From: CAZBUK01 sp964495085
Lineage (GTDB): Bacteria > Bacteroidota > Ignavibacteria > T3Sed10-11
Direction of reading: 5' to 3'
DNA length: 33,725 nt
Assembly: GCA_964495085.1 (NCBI GenBank)
Contig: CAZBUK010000039.1
Location: 1-33,725, forward strand
The notes under the pieces are model-generated. The model was not told the origin of the DNA. It searched no databases and saw nothing but the letters and a program-made list of their open reading frames with translations. Positions 9,062 to 17,398 of the stretch are shown piece after piece (the stretch's first letter is position 1; every line of letters starts with the position of its first letter). A program made the translations under genes and the position numbers.

Positions 9062-10078
9062 TTATCTACCGTTTATAATTTCCTCTACCTCGACGACGCG
9101 CCCTGTTTCATAGGAACGGAGCATTGCTTCGATGCAAGCCAATGCCCGAAGCCCGGTCTCGCCGTCGATTTCGGGTTTCGTACCTCCGATAATGCAATCG
9201 CCGAATTCCTTCATCTCGAGTATGTAACTCTCCATACCTTCATCGCTGAAATCATAATCGGTAAACTCGCTTTTTCTATAGTCATCTGTCCGTTCAAGTT
9301 GAAGAGCGGTCGGAGTACACCGGATGATACCTTTTGTTCCGTAAATCTTGACAGAGTATGTTTCTGGTGTAATATAGTGCGAAGACAAGGTCGCAGTGAC
9401 TCCCGATTCCAGTTGCATAACCGCTGCCGTTGTATCGAGGGCGGATCCTTTCATGGCGAGACGGGATGCGAGACAAGCTACGCGCGAAACCGTTCCGACG
9501 AGATACGAAATCGTATCGATAAAATGAATTCCCAACTGCATCATCGGCAGGAGTGGACACGTCCTGGCATCCGCTTTCCATTCAGGCAAACCTTCCTGCA
9601 GGCCGGCCGGACGCGATAAGTTTGCATCGACTCCCACAACGACTCCAATTTTACCCTCCTCAAGCAGTTTTTTTGCCGTCCTGAAGGTGCGTTTACGTCG
9701 TGAGTTATGACCGATAGAGAGAATGAGTCCTGCCTCATTTATACTACGGACGATCTCCCGGGCGTCTGCCATCGAATTTGCGATCGGTTTCTCGAGGAAT
9801 ACATGTTTTTTCCGGCTTGCGGCTTCTCTTACCTGGTCGAGATGGACATGATTCGGCGTCGCCAGGGCGACAGCTTCTATGTCCGGGTCGGCCACCAATT
9901 CGGAATATCCCGACGCGGCCTTAATGCCGATGCGGCCGGCAGTCGATTCCATTGCGGATGTGTTCGTATCGAAGCATGAGACAAGATGAAGATTCTCATT
10001 CGCGAGTATAGCTTCCAGTATGGTATTCCCGTGATTCGATACTCCTGCGAGAGCGATATTTACCTTTGTCCGGCTCAT
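9062..10078 (-). CDS. Gfo/Idh/MocA family NAD(P)-dependent sugar dehydrogenase
   Basis: The 338-residue protein has a Rossmann N-terminus (V-N-I-A-L-A-G-V-S-N-H-G at 6-17), A-T-P-N-H-V-H at 73-79 and the family hallmark E-K-P at 96-98, which supplies the catalytic-site lysine. The C-terminal alpha/beta domain has G-I-H-F-I-D, with His185 and Asp188 in the usual catalytic place. Members oxidise or reduce sugar hydroxyls; several make 3-keto sugars or 3-keto glycosides. It has no signal peptide and should be cytoplasmic. Its ATG overlaps the stop of the DUF4432 gene by four bases (ATGA), so the two are translationally coupled. That coupling suggests the two proteins handle the same sugar. The substrate cannot be read from the sequence. 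Confidence 0.93.
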   Translation of the reverse strand: MSRTKVNIALAGVSNHGNTILEAILANENLHLVSCFDTNTSAMESTAGRIGIKAASGYSELVADPDIEAVALATPNHVHLDQVREAASRKKHVFLEKPIANSMADAREIVRSINEAGLILSIGHNSRRKRTFRTAKKLLEEGKIGVVVGVDANLSRPAGLQEGLPEWKADARTCPLLPMMQLGIHFIDTISYLVGTVSRVACLASRLAMKGSALDTTAAVMQLESGVTATLSSHYITPETYSVKIYGTKGIIRCTPTALQLERTDDYRKSEFTDYDFSDEGMESYILEMKEFGDCIIGGTKPEIDGETGLRALACIEAMLRSYETGRVVEVEEIINGR

Positions 10079-11145
10079 CTGAGACTATATTTTTCCTTTT
10101 GCTGGCGGATGGAATCACGCCCCTCTATTACGGCTATGCTGATCCGGAACTCTTCGCTTGCTCCGGATTCAAGGAAACGGAGAGTTCCGCGTGCACGCTC
10201 CGCAACCCTCCCCTCGACGCGGCAATTTGCCGGTTCGAGACCGAGTACATATAGACCGTTTCTCAGCATTTTCCATTGAACGAAATTCGGCAGCTCATGC
10301 ACACGGTACTCAATGGCGACTGCAAGATCGAGCTCCAAATTCTCCACGATGACGCAAGCTGTATTTTGTTCATCGGCGGCCAATGTATGATAGAAGACCT
10401 GTTCCCGGTATCCGGCTGCCGGTTCCGAAAACTCCCTGAACCGCTCCAATCCTTTTTCAGCCTCCGCATCACGCGGTATGGATACCTTCTCGTTCATCCA
10501 TAAACGCGAACCGGCCCCGATCACCGGCCATCCGAGATTTATATGGTACAGCATCATCAGGGGTGTAGCAGAGTCTCCGAGATTCGTGATGCTGTCGACA
10601 AGATAAATCACCGATCCCCCGAGCGCCGAGCCGATTCTTCTCCGCAGTCTGAGATTGTATCTGAAGGGCGAGACTTCCGAAATGGAGCCGGATACGGAAA
10701 AAACGATCTCATCCTCACGGTATTCTGTATTCGTGACAACATCATATGCGGGAGAATGAGAGAGGCGTCCATGAAGACCGAAATGTTCATCCTCCTCGCT
10801 GCACCATGCACCGACATTGGACATGCCGCAACCGCACATAAGTCCTCCCGCGAATGATCGAATCCATCCGTCGGTCAGCGGATCATAGTATGAAGGATGG
10901 ACGTCGCCGTTCGTTGAACGCCAGGAGAGAGGTATCCCCTTGAATTCCGCCCGCGATATATCCATACCCCTGTCGAGGATTACATCGTATCGTAAACCTG
11001 AACCCGTGTAAACTTCCGCCACGGAAACACGATGCGCTCTCCCTTCCTCGAGACGGACTCGCCGGATACCGGCAACTTGCGTGAGAGCTCCGATCTTCCG
11101 GTTGAGCTCTTTCTCTGAAATCGATTGTCCGAATAATTGTTTCAT
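10075..11145 (-). CDS. DUF4432 family aldose-1-epimerase-like protein
   Basis: A 356-residue, all-beta protein of the galactose-mutarotase superfamily, matching DUF4432. Recognisable landmarks are V-I-L-D-R-G-M-D-I-S near 55-64, F-A-G-G-L-M-C-G-C-G-M-S-N near 98-110, H-G-R-L-S-H-S-P at 125-132 and M-L-Y-H-I-N-L-G-W-P in the C-terminal half. It lacks a signal peptide. Proteins of this group sit beside sugar dehydrogenases and are thought to epimerise or bind free or keto sugars, but biochemical proof is thin. The ATG directly follows the stop of the M14 reading frame (TAAATG), and the end overlaps the Gfo/Idh gene by four bases. The two cysteines Cys104 and Cys106 in the glycine-rich loop are a visible oddity; I do not know if they matter. 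Confidence 0.88.
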   Translation of the reverse strand: MKQLFGQSISEKELNRKIGALTQVAGIRRVRLEEGRAHRVSVAEVYTGSGLRYDVILDRGMDISRAEFKGIPLSWRSTNGDVHPSYYDPLTDGWIRSFAGGLMCGCGMSNVGAWCSEEDEHFGLHGRLSHSPAYDVVTNTEYREDEIVFSVSGSISEVSPFRYNLRLRRRIGSALGGSVIYLVDSITNLGDSATPLMMLYHINLGWPVIGAGSRLWMNEKVSIPRDAEAEKGLERFREFSEPAAGYREQVFYHTLAADEQNTACVIVENLELDLAVAIEYRVHELPNFVQWKMLRNGLYVLGLEPANCRVEGRVAERARGTLRFLESGASEEFRISIAVIEGRDSIRQQKEKYSLR

Positions 11146-12372
11146 TTATTCACCGGGATGCATCGTGATCGTGAGAGGAGTCCATTCGCCCTCACGGACC
11201 ACAGCTTCAGGGACAACAACCGTCCGATACCCTTCTTTCTGAACGATCATATAATATGTCCCTGGCTTAAGCAATCTGTAGTATCGTCCGGTTCGGGGAT
11301 TTGTAGTTCTTCTGTCGACTTCCTCTGATTCGATTGCAGGGAACCAGACGACAGCTTCCATCGGACTGCCCGTCTCAGCTTCCGTTACGGACACGTTGAA
11401 ACCCGGTCCCTTCGCTCTTTCGAGGAGATAGTACGCACCGGGAATATTCGCTTCAACAATATCATGTACTTCATCGGGAGGAAAGATGTGGGCGCCCAGT
11501 CCGGTTTCGACGATGAAATCGAATGTTCCGTAGCGTCCATAAAGCCAAGGATAGCTCTGCCCGACGAGACCGGCGCCATAGGCAATATCATACGAACCCG
11601 AGCCATCCATTTTGTTAATCGTTTCTGCTATACCGCTTGCGATTTCGGTGAGCAGCTTATCGTCGGGAGCGTTCATGCCGCGCCAGACCCACGGATAGAA
11701 TATAACCTCCCCCTGGCTGTGATAGTTTATGGATAGAACCGGTCTGATTCTCTCGATGAGAGATCCGACCGCACGAGTTTCCGATTCGGAGAACGGATGC
11801 GGTCCGCGGTAGCGGTCGCTCTCGGGTTCTCCCGAACCCCCAAGTGCGAAATTAAAATCGTAGTTGCGGTTGAGATCGATTCCCGCCGGATACCGTACAT
11901 CTACCCAATCGTCGGTCGCATCCCGGGCATTCTTTCTCCATCGTGGATCGATATTGTTGGTAACGATATAGTGTCCGTCGACATTTATCACCGGCACAAT
12001 GTATATCTCGTATCTATCGAGCCAATCGGTGATCCGGGCATCGGTACCGTACCCGTTGACAAGACGATTGATCAACTCAAAACAGATTTCCGCGGGGACG
12101 AGCTCCCGGGCGTGTATCGAACCCGTAAACAGTATTACCGGCCGGCCGGACGATGAACGGATATCATTCGATATTTTTACGGCGACTATTTGGCGCTTCC
12201 CCTGCTGTGTGAGTCCAATCGTCTCACGTGCGATCCTGCGGGGATATCTTCGGATCAGCTCGTCGATTGTCTCGAGCATATCCTCGTAGGTTCGGTAGAC
12301 GGAGCTCAGCTTCATCGACTCCCCGTACATCGCGCGTTTGTAAAGAGTCAATTCATCGTCACTCTGCATCAC
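11146..12372 (-). CDS. M14 zinc carboxypeptidase, catalytic part (separated from its signal peptide by a frameshift)
   Basis: The frame encodes a carboxypeptidase A-type domain with its complete zinc set, G-S-I-H-A-R-E (His87, Glu90) and I-N-Y-H-S-Q-G-E (His218), and the catalytic glutamate in F-I-V-E-T-G (Glu289). The last ~80 residues form a carboxypeptidase-regulatory beta-sandwich. The first usable codon here is GTG 12372, but the frame is open back to 12420 and its residues just before that codon (P-N-L-L-Q-E-R-G-I-E-F-S-E) read as authentic protein. The signal peptide lies in another frame at 12359-12601. Removing one A from the A5 run (minus strand) at 12412-12416 fuses both into one 484-residue exported enzyme. 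As given, this part has no start with a good ribosome site, so it is either a recent pseudogene or a sequencing error. Confidence 0.88.
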   Translation of the reverse strand: MMQSDDELTLYKRAMYGESMKLSSVYRTYEDMLETIDELIRRYPRRIARETIGLTQQGKRQIVAVKISNDIRSSSGRPVILFTGSIHARELVPAEICFELINRLVNGYGTDARITDWLDRYEIYIVPVINVDGHYIVTNNIDPRWRKNARDATDDWVDVRYPAGIDLNRNYDFNFALGGSGEPESDRYRGPHPFSESETRAVGSLIERIRPVLSINYHSQGEVIFYPWVWRGMNAPDDKLLTEIASGIAETINKMDGSGSYDIAYGAGLVGQSYPWLYGRYGTFDFIVETGLGAHIFPPDEVHDIVEANIPGAYYLLERAKGPGFNVSVTEAETGSPMEAVVWFPAIESEEVDRRTTNPRTGRYYRLLKPGTYYMIVQKEGYRTVVVPEAVVREGEWTPLTITMHPGE

Positions 12373-12601
12373 TTCGGAGAACTCGATCCCTCTCTCCTGC
12401 AGCAGATTCGGTTTTTGTGGTTATCAGATAGAGATTATTCCGGACTGACGAGATGATCTCTATGTCGAGCCGCCGGATCAGAGAGACGGTCTCTTCAGAG
12501 GCGGATCCGATATAGAGCAATTCCGACCGATCGCTGCTCTGTGCATCCCCTTTATACAGAATAAGGCAGAGTCCGAAAGAAATTATCAAAAAACGTCGCA
12601 T
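12359..12601 (-). pseudogene. 5' piece of the M14 carboxypeptidase gene: signal peptide and propeptide start
   Basis: An 80-codon frame encodes M-R-R-F-L-I-I-S-F-G-L-C-L-I-L, a clear signal peptide with probable cleavage near residues 20-22, followed by about 40 residues ending in N-L-Y-L-I-T-T-K. After Lys63 the frame turns into unrelated sequence and stops at 12359. If one A is skipped at 12412-12416, the reading continues as I-T-T-K-P-N-L-L-Q-E-R-G into the downstream catalytic frame. It is listed apart because the two halves cannot be translated as one from the sequence as given. It begins 52 bp after the Old Yellow Enzyme family gene. Confidence 0.8.
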
Positions 12602-12653
12602 AGAGCCTCTTGAATTTCCCGACCGGACGGAGGGATATAGACGACTCCCCGGC

Positions 12654-14087
12654 TCAGACGGTCTTCTCTTTCTCTTTAAGAGTTTCTTTATATATCTCCG
12701 CGTATATCGGATCGCGCGGTACGCATCCTGTTTCGAATTGTCCGAATTCGTTATGTTTTGACCTCATAAGGTTCGTGCAGTAACTAACCGCCAGACAAAC
12801 CTTCGCTCGTTTCATTTCCCCATGTTCTATGAGATCTTTTACGAAATCCGGGTAGGCAATGGCGCCGCGGCCGACAGAGGCGATCGAGACCAGCCCTTTC
12901 CTGACATTCGCCTCGGCTGCATTGATCAGGTACCGCTGGAGCCAGCTGTAGCCGGTTCCTATCATGGGTACATCCGGGAAAGATTTTTGCAATTCGCCGG
13001 TTATTCTGAAGTGTCTTTCGACTCCCTCGAGCGGGTGCTCTGGTGATTCGTACCCGTCGAGAGGCGCTTTTTCATAGGGCCTTCCGATGTGCATACTATA
13101 ATACGGACTGCCCATTGAAATATTCAGGAGCGAAATTCCTCCGGTTACCATGAGTCGTATAAACTCTTTCACTTCCGTCAGATTTTCACGGAGCGGGTTC
13201 GTCGGATCGACGCCGAACGAATACCGATACGGAATTTCGTATTTCATCGGCTCTCCGATCCCGGTGCTCTCATTTTGCCTGTAGGGAATTCCGTCGTAAG
13301 CGTTGATCCTGCTCGCGATAATGAAATCGCTCCCCACTACCTGTCTTACCTTCCCGAGGATATTCCTGATCAACCGGGTGCGATTCTCGAAACTTCCTCC
13401 GTATTTTCCGGGACGCGTACGCGCTCCCAGCAGTTCGGATAACAGATATGTGTGGCATTGTTTTATATCGACGAAATCGAAACCGACTTTCTCAATGAGG
13501 AGAGCAGTCGCAACGAACTCATCTTCCAGTCGTTCGAGATAATCGTCGCTCACAAGCGGATAATCCTTCGGAAGAATCGATTTCGTCTGCTTGTGGACAT
13601 ACGTTAATGAATCTACCTGGGGATGGTGATAAGCAATGATCGGCCTTTGATACGAGTATCGCCCCGAATGCGTTACTTGAAGCCCGATTATCAGATCATC
13701 TGTGGTACCGTAAATCTCCTTATGCGCTTTTCTGGTCCGTATGAGAAGGTTAGCGAAGTGCGGGAGATTCTTTTCATTTATCAGGAGTTGTCTTGGATTC
13801 GCCCTGCTCTCCCGGGAAATTGCAGTAGCTTCTCCCCAGATAAGCTTTGCTCCTCCATGCCCGAACCGCTCCCATCTCCGGAAGGTCAGCGGTCCCGGTG
13901 TGCCTTCAAGATCGCCGTCGCACCCTTCCATCGGTTGGATCCCGAGAGCATTACCGGCATGTCGTCCTTTTATTTTTACCGGCTGAAGGATTTTATCTAT
14001 TTTTTCCTCCAGATATATGCCGAGCCCCCTGGCCTGTATATCCTCCCGCAACGCCTGCAAGGTGGGATATTTGAAATATTTTGACAT
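12654..14087 (-). CDS. Old Yellow Enzyme / NADH:flavin oxidoreductase family protein
   Basis: The 477-residue protein has the FMN TIM-barrel marks of this family: Q-V-T-H-S-G-R at 137-143, K-Q-C-H-T-Y-L-L-S-E-L-L at 209-220 (the active-site region) and G-G-S-F-E-N-R-T-R-L at 230-239. The phosphate-binding end is S-V-G-R-G-A-I-A-Y-P-D-F. It has ~35 extra N-terminal residues and a C-terminal tail with Cys431, Cys437 and Cys455. In 2,4-dienoyl-CoA reductase-type relatives this region holds a 4Fe-4S cluster with C-x2-C spacing, which is not met here. There is no signal peptide. Such enzymes reduce activated C=C bonds or act on unsaturated sugar or aromatic rings. Its place between the MetE-like and M14 genes suggests a step in the same pathway; the substrate is unknown. 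Confidence 0.9.
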   Translation of the reverse strand: MSKYFKYPTLQALREDIQARGLGIYLEEKIDKILQPVKIKGRHAGNALGIQPMEGCDGDLEGTPGPLTFRRWERFGHGGAKLIWGEATAISRESRANPRQLLINEKNLPHFANLLIRTRKAHKEIYGTTDDLIIGLQVTHSGRYSYQRPIIAYHHPQVDSLTYVHKQTKSILPKDYPLVSDDYLERLEDEFVATALLIEKVGFDFVDIKQCHTYLLSELLGARTRPGKYGGSFENRTRLIRNILGKVRQVVGSDFIIASRINAYDGIPYRQNESTGIGEPMKYEIPYRYSFGVDPTNPLRENLTEVKEFIRLMVTGGISLLNISMGSPYYSMHIGRPYEKAPLDGYESPEHPLEGVERHFRITGELQKSFPDVPMIGTGYSWLQRYLINAAEANVRKGLVSIASVGRGAIAYPDFVKDLIEHGEMKRAKVCLAVSYCTNLMRSKHNEFGQFETGCVPRDPIYAEIYKETLKEKEKTV

Positions 14088-14121
14088 GGACGTATCGCTC
14101 TTATATGGAATGAGACATGAG

Positions 14122-15138
14122 TTAGTCTTCGTCTTCCGTACCGGTATACAAACCTTTCCCCTTTACCATAACGCGCATCTTTGCATCCGCAACCGGCCGC
14201 GACAACATCCAAAAACCGCAATCCGGATGAACATACCGGATCCTCTCCGGGCCGATCAGTTTTGCAACGCTCTCGATACGCCTGGCTACCGTGTCGGGCG
14301 TTTCCACCTGGTTATCTTTGATATCAATAACTCCTATGCCGATACCTAATTCCGGTTTTATATCTATGAGAAATTCACGTTCGCTTTCCGGCCTTCTTGC
14401 GATTTCAAGCACGAGATGATCGCATTCCAGTTTATTGAAGAATTTAAGAAGATACGTATACGATCCCTTCTGCACGGTCTGGCCGCCGTAATTACCGAAG
14501 CAGAGATGAACTGCTTTAATACTCTTCGTTCGTTTGAACACGCGGTTAATCGCATCTGCGACGAGTTCGGCATCCTCCGGATGTCCGGTCAGATTCGCCT
14601 CATCGACCTGGATAATATCGGCATCGAGACCTTCAAGTTGTTCGGCCAGTACATCGGCTATGGCATAGACCACTTCGGGAAATCCGGAGTAATATTCGTC
14701 GGTGAGTACCTTCGCAAGCATATAGGGACTGGTAAGCGTGAATTTCATCGGCGCCGTAGTGAGGGACCTGGCCCGATTGAAATCTGCGAGCAGATTCATA
14801 GTTCCCGGTCCGATGCGATCGACGATCACGCCAGCGGGCTGCGTTCTGTATTGCATTCCCTCTTGCGAGCGGAATGTGTCAATCTGTTTCCGGCTGAGTT
14901 TTGTCTCGATACCGGAGAACGCACGGATAAAATAGTCGATCATACCGTTCGTTTCCGGATGGTTGATATCCCATCTGGAAAGTTCGCCGTCCGAAATCAC
15001 GTCGATTCCGGCCAGTTCCTGCGTTTTTAACACCACCATCATTGCATCCCGCAAGCTCTCCGCGGTTCCGAAAACCCGAAGCCATTGAGGAGTCGGATAG
15101 CTGCCTACAACGGTAGTTTTGATCGTACCTTTCGTCAT
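14122..15138 (-). CDS. MetE-core-like (cobalamin-independent methionine synthase C-terminal domain) protein
   Basis: A 338-residue single-domain protein matching only the catalytic half of MetE: T-V-V-G-S-Y-P-T-P near 9-17, V-I-S-D-G-E near 47-52, and the zinc set His211 and Cys213 (H-L-C-F-G), Glu245 and Cys307 (H-P-D-C-G). Full MetE has about 750 residues and an N-terminal copy that binds folate polyglutamate; that half is absent. Short core-MetE proteins in archaea and some bacteria take the methyl group from a corrinoid instead of folate. A GGAG eight bases before ATG 15138 supports the start. It shares its superfamily with the UROD-like protein at 7889. A methyl-transfer role is plausible, but no corrinoid protein is in the window and the acceptor is unknown. 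Confidence 0.87.
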   Translation of the reverse strand: MTKGTIKTTVVGSYPTPQWLRVFGTAESLRDAMMVVLKTQELAGIDVISDGELSRWDINHPETNGMIDYFIRAFSGIETKLSRKQIDTFRSQEGMQYRTQPAGVIVDRIGPGTMNLLADFNRARSLTTAPMKFTLTSPYMLAKVLTDEYYSGFPEVVYAIADVLAEQLEGLDADIIQVDEANLTGHPEDAELVADAINRVFKRTKSIKAVHLCFGNYGGQTVQKGSYTYLLKFFNKLECDHLVLEIARRPESEREFLIDIKPELGIGIGVIDIKDNQVETPDTVARRIESVAKLIGPERIRYVHPDCGFWMLSRPVADAKMRVMVKGKGLYTGTEDED

Positions 15139-15170
15139 GTAAAAAACTCCGGCGTTATTTGTTCACTTCG

Positions 15171-17354
15171 TTACAGGAATATTTCCACTCCGGTATCTTC
15201 CGTGGGAAACGGCATTTCAATGGTTCCGTCGACAAGACCTGTTCTCCTGCCTCCCACAACCGCGTACGGCTCGTCCGTTGTCCGATGGATGTTATATGTA
15301 ACCGTCCGTCCACGTACAAGCATTTTTCCGTACAGCGATTCGATACCGTCAAGATGCTTCGGCCGAACTTTCAAAGAGTTATGCCCGGGTCTAAAACCTA
15401 TCATATGGTGTGTAAAGTACATTAATAGTTCAGCCCATGTCCAGACGACAATTCCAACGGGCGGCAGCGGCGGTGTCGGGCGCTGCCCATAATACTCAAA
15501 CCAGGCTCCGGCATTTCCTCCTTGAATATTCAACAGCCAATTCAGAGATCTCCACACTTTCTCATGATCGCCGGCTTCGTGGTATGCACGGGTTATGAAC
15601 ATTGTAGCGAACGGCCAAGGACCGGGGGAGTCCGGTTCGGAGGTGACATCGTAGCGAGCATAACCGCCGTAATCCCATCGCTGATTCCATAAGTGCTCCA
15701 TCGATCGGAGGGTATTGAGCGCAACGTCGCTGCGGGGATCAACAAGTCCCCAGACGATGGGCAGCGAACTCGATGCATCGGGATCGCAATAGGAAACCTT
15801 CTCGACATTTAACGGCATACCGGGCGGCATCGCCCCCCTGTTGGGAGGTTCGAACGTTCGCTGTACAGTACCGTCGGGGAGTCGGCGCTTGATGAAACGG
15901 CCGTCCTCGATTTGCGATAATTGAGGATGCGACAGGAATGATTTTCTCATGAGGCGGGAAGCTTCTGTCCATTTCTTAGCGGATGCGCGATCGTTCATGA
16001 GCAGAGCCAGCTCGGCGGCTTTTTCAAGACCGAGAATATTCCACATCTGATAGGTCACCTCGTATCCCTCTTTGACACCGAATCCGGGGTCGCGTTCCCA
16101 GTACTCGCGTGAATTTTTCAAGAGGCCGATCGCCGGATCCCTGAATTCAGGGCGGAGTACATAGTCTGCAACCTTTTTTATTTTCGTCCAGTGTTCCCGG
16201 ATAATGGTGTCGTCGCCCGTCCAGGCCGTGTTCATCCAAATTGCATATAATAATGAGCCGTTCTGGTCCAACTCCATCGTTTCCGGCGGACGGTACCGGC
16301 TGGACTCCACGGTTCCACCCTCTTCGTCGACGGAGTGTTCCAGCATCCGATTGATGAGCGCAGTCGATACATCCGGCAATCCTCCCATGACCGAACCTAT
16401 CGCCACCATCGACTGATCCCGGACCCATTCGAGGTTATACTGCCAGATACTTCCGTCCATCTTCCCGTTCTTAGCGACGGCGGCCCGGATACCGGTCTGA
16501 GCGCATGCGAACAGCTTGTTCAGATCATCGGAAGACGAATCAAACGTCGCGCACTTCGACCAGTATTCCTTTGTCTCATGCTTCATCTGTGTTGCACCTT
16601 TAACCTCCACGTGCTCCCTCGGCTGATCTACGGAGAGATACACATTGACGGCGGCTGTTTCCCCCGGTTTTACTTCGCCGAAGGATATCTGCATATGTCT
16701 GTCGCCGACCGTAGCTCTGCCGTCGCAAAACATCTGCAGCCGGTGATACCCAAGAGCAGTGAGCGACATGTTTACCCGATCGACGGCGTATTCATCGAAC
16801 AGCATGAGATTCGGATAGAGCAGAATCGTTCCGTCGACGCGCTGCTGAGCGCTTCCGACGTTCTTAACGCGTATGGTTCGCACAACGACGGGATCGTTTA
16901 TCGGACAATACATGAGTTCATGCACTTCAACTCCCTCTGCATTCCATTCGATCGAGATCATCGGTATGCCCTCGTCACGGAACCAACTGATGCGCGATTC
17001 TCCCGGTTGTGCGGAAAAAGCTCTGTCACGTATTCGGAGAAAGAATTTCGAATTCTGAATTCCCCGTTCTGGATGAAACAGGAATGAACTCATCTTCCTG
17101 CCGAAATGTGCAGACGACATAAGCAGCATACCGGCATGGGTACCCGACCGCTCACCCGGAGATGATTGAATAGCCGCCAGGATATGGCCGTTGCCCGTAA
17201 TAAAATATTCGTTTCCCGGATTGTCCGAGCGGAAGTCATGATGAAGTTCCTGAACGGCATCGCCGTCAATGGTCGAAGCGGCGGTAATTGTCGGCTGGAC
17301 TGCGGTAACGAGCGCGCCGGCCCCCGCGTACCTAAAAAAGTCTCGTCGTTTCAT
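15171..17354 (-). CDS. GH15-like glycoside hydrolase with Tat-type leader
   Basis: The 727-residue protein starts with M-K-R-R-D-F-F followed by a mild hydrophobic segment, matching a twin-arginine signal, so it is probably exported folded. Residues ~40-250 form a beta-sandwich and ~270-690 an (alpha/alpha)6 barrel, the layout of bacterial GH15 glucoamylase-like and GH65/GH94-related enzymes. Likely active-site stretches are L-E-W-V-R-D-Q-S (308-315), E-L-D-Q-N-G (361-366) and E-Y-W-E-R-D (417-422), followed by K-E-G-Y-E-V-T-Y near 428-435. Exact family and bond are uncertain. GAGGAT lies upstream of the ATG. It is 44 bp downstream of the IclR gene. It is one of the few genes in the left unit predicted to act outside the cytoplasm. 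Confidence 0.8.
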   Translation of the reverse strand: MKRRDFFRYAGAGALVTAVQPTITAASTIDGDAVQELHHDFRSDNPGNEYFITGNGHILAAIQSSPGERSGTHAGMLLMSSAHFGRKMSSFLFHPERGIQNSKFFLRIRDRAFSAQPGESRISWFRDEGIPMISIEWNAEGVEVHELMYCPINDPVVVRTIRVKNVGSAQQRVDGTILLYPNLMLFDEYAVDRVNMSLTALGYHRLQMFCDGRATVGDRHMQISFGEVKPGETAAVNVYLSVDQPREHVEVKGATQMKHETKEYWSKCATFDSSSDDLNKLFACAQTGIRAAVAKNGKMDGSIWQYNLEWVRDQSMVAIGSVMGGLPDVSTALINRMLEHSVDEEGGTVESSRYRPPETMELDQNGSLLYAIWMNTAWTGDDTIIREHWTKIKKVADYVLRPEFRDPAIGLLKNSREYWERDPGFGVKEGYEVTYQMWNILGLEKAAELALLMNDRASAKKWTEASRLMRKSFLSHPQLSQIEDGRFIKRRLPDGTVQRTFEPPNRGAMPPGMPLNVEKVSYCDPDASSSLPIVWGLVDPRSDVALNTLRSMEHLWNQRWDYGGYARYDVTSEPDSPGPWPFATMFITRAYHEAGDHEKVWRSLNWLLNIQGGNAGAWFEYYGQRPTPPLPPVGIVVWTWAELLMYFTHHMIGFRPGHNSLKVRPKHLDGIESLYGKMLVRGRTVTYNIHRTTDEPYAVVGGRRTGLVDGTIEMPFPTEDTGVEIFL

Positions 17355-17398
17355 ATTCCGGTTGGTTAATCCTCTGTAACCGGATAGCCGATCGGCAG

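Noticed and set aside
12359..12601. The 80-codon frame as an independent small exported protein
   Set aside because: Its sequence after Lys63 is unlike protein, and deletion of one base joins it exactly to the M14 domain, so it is the 5' piece of that gene.
16335..17087. A 250-codon open frame on the plus strand inside the GH15-like gene
   Set aside because: The opposite frame has a Tat signal and a conserved fold. The plus frame shows no domain or ribosome site.
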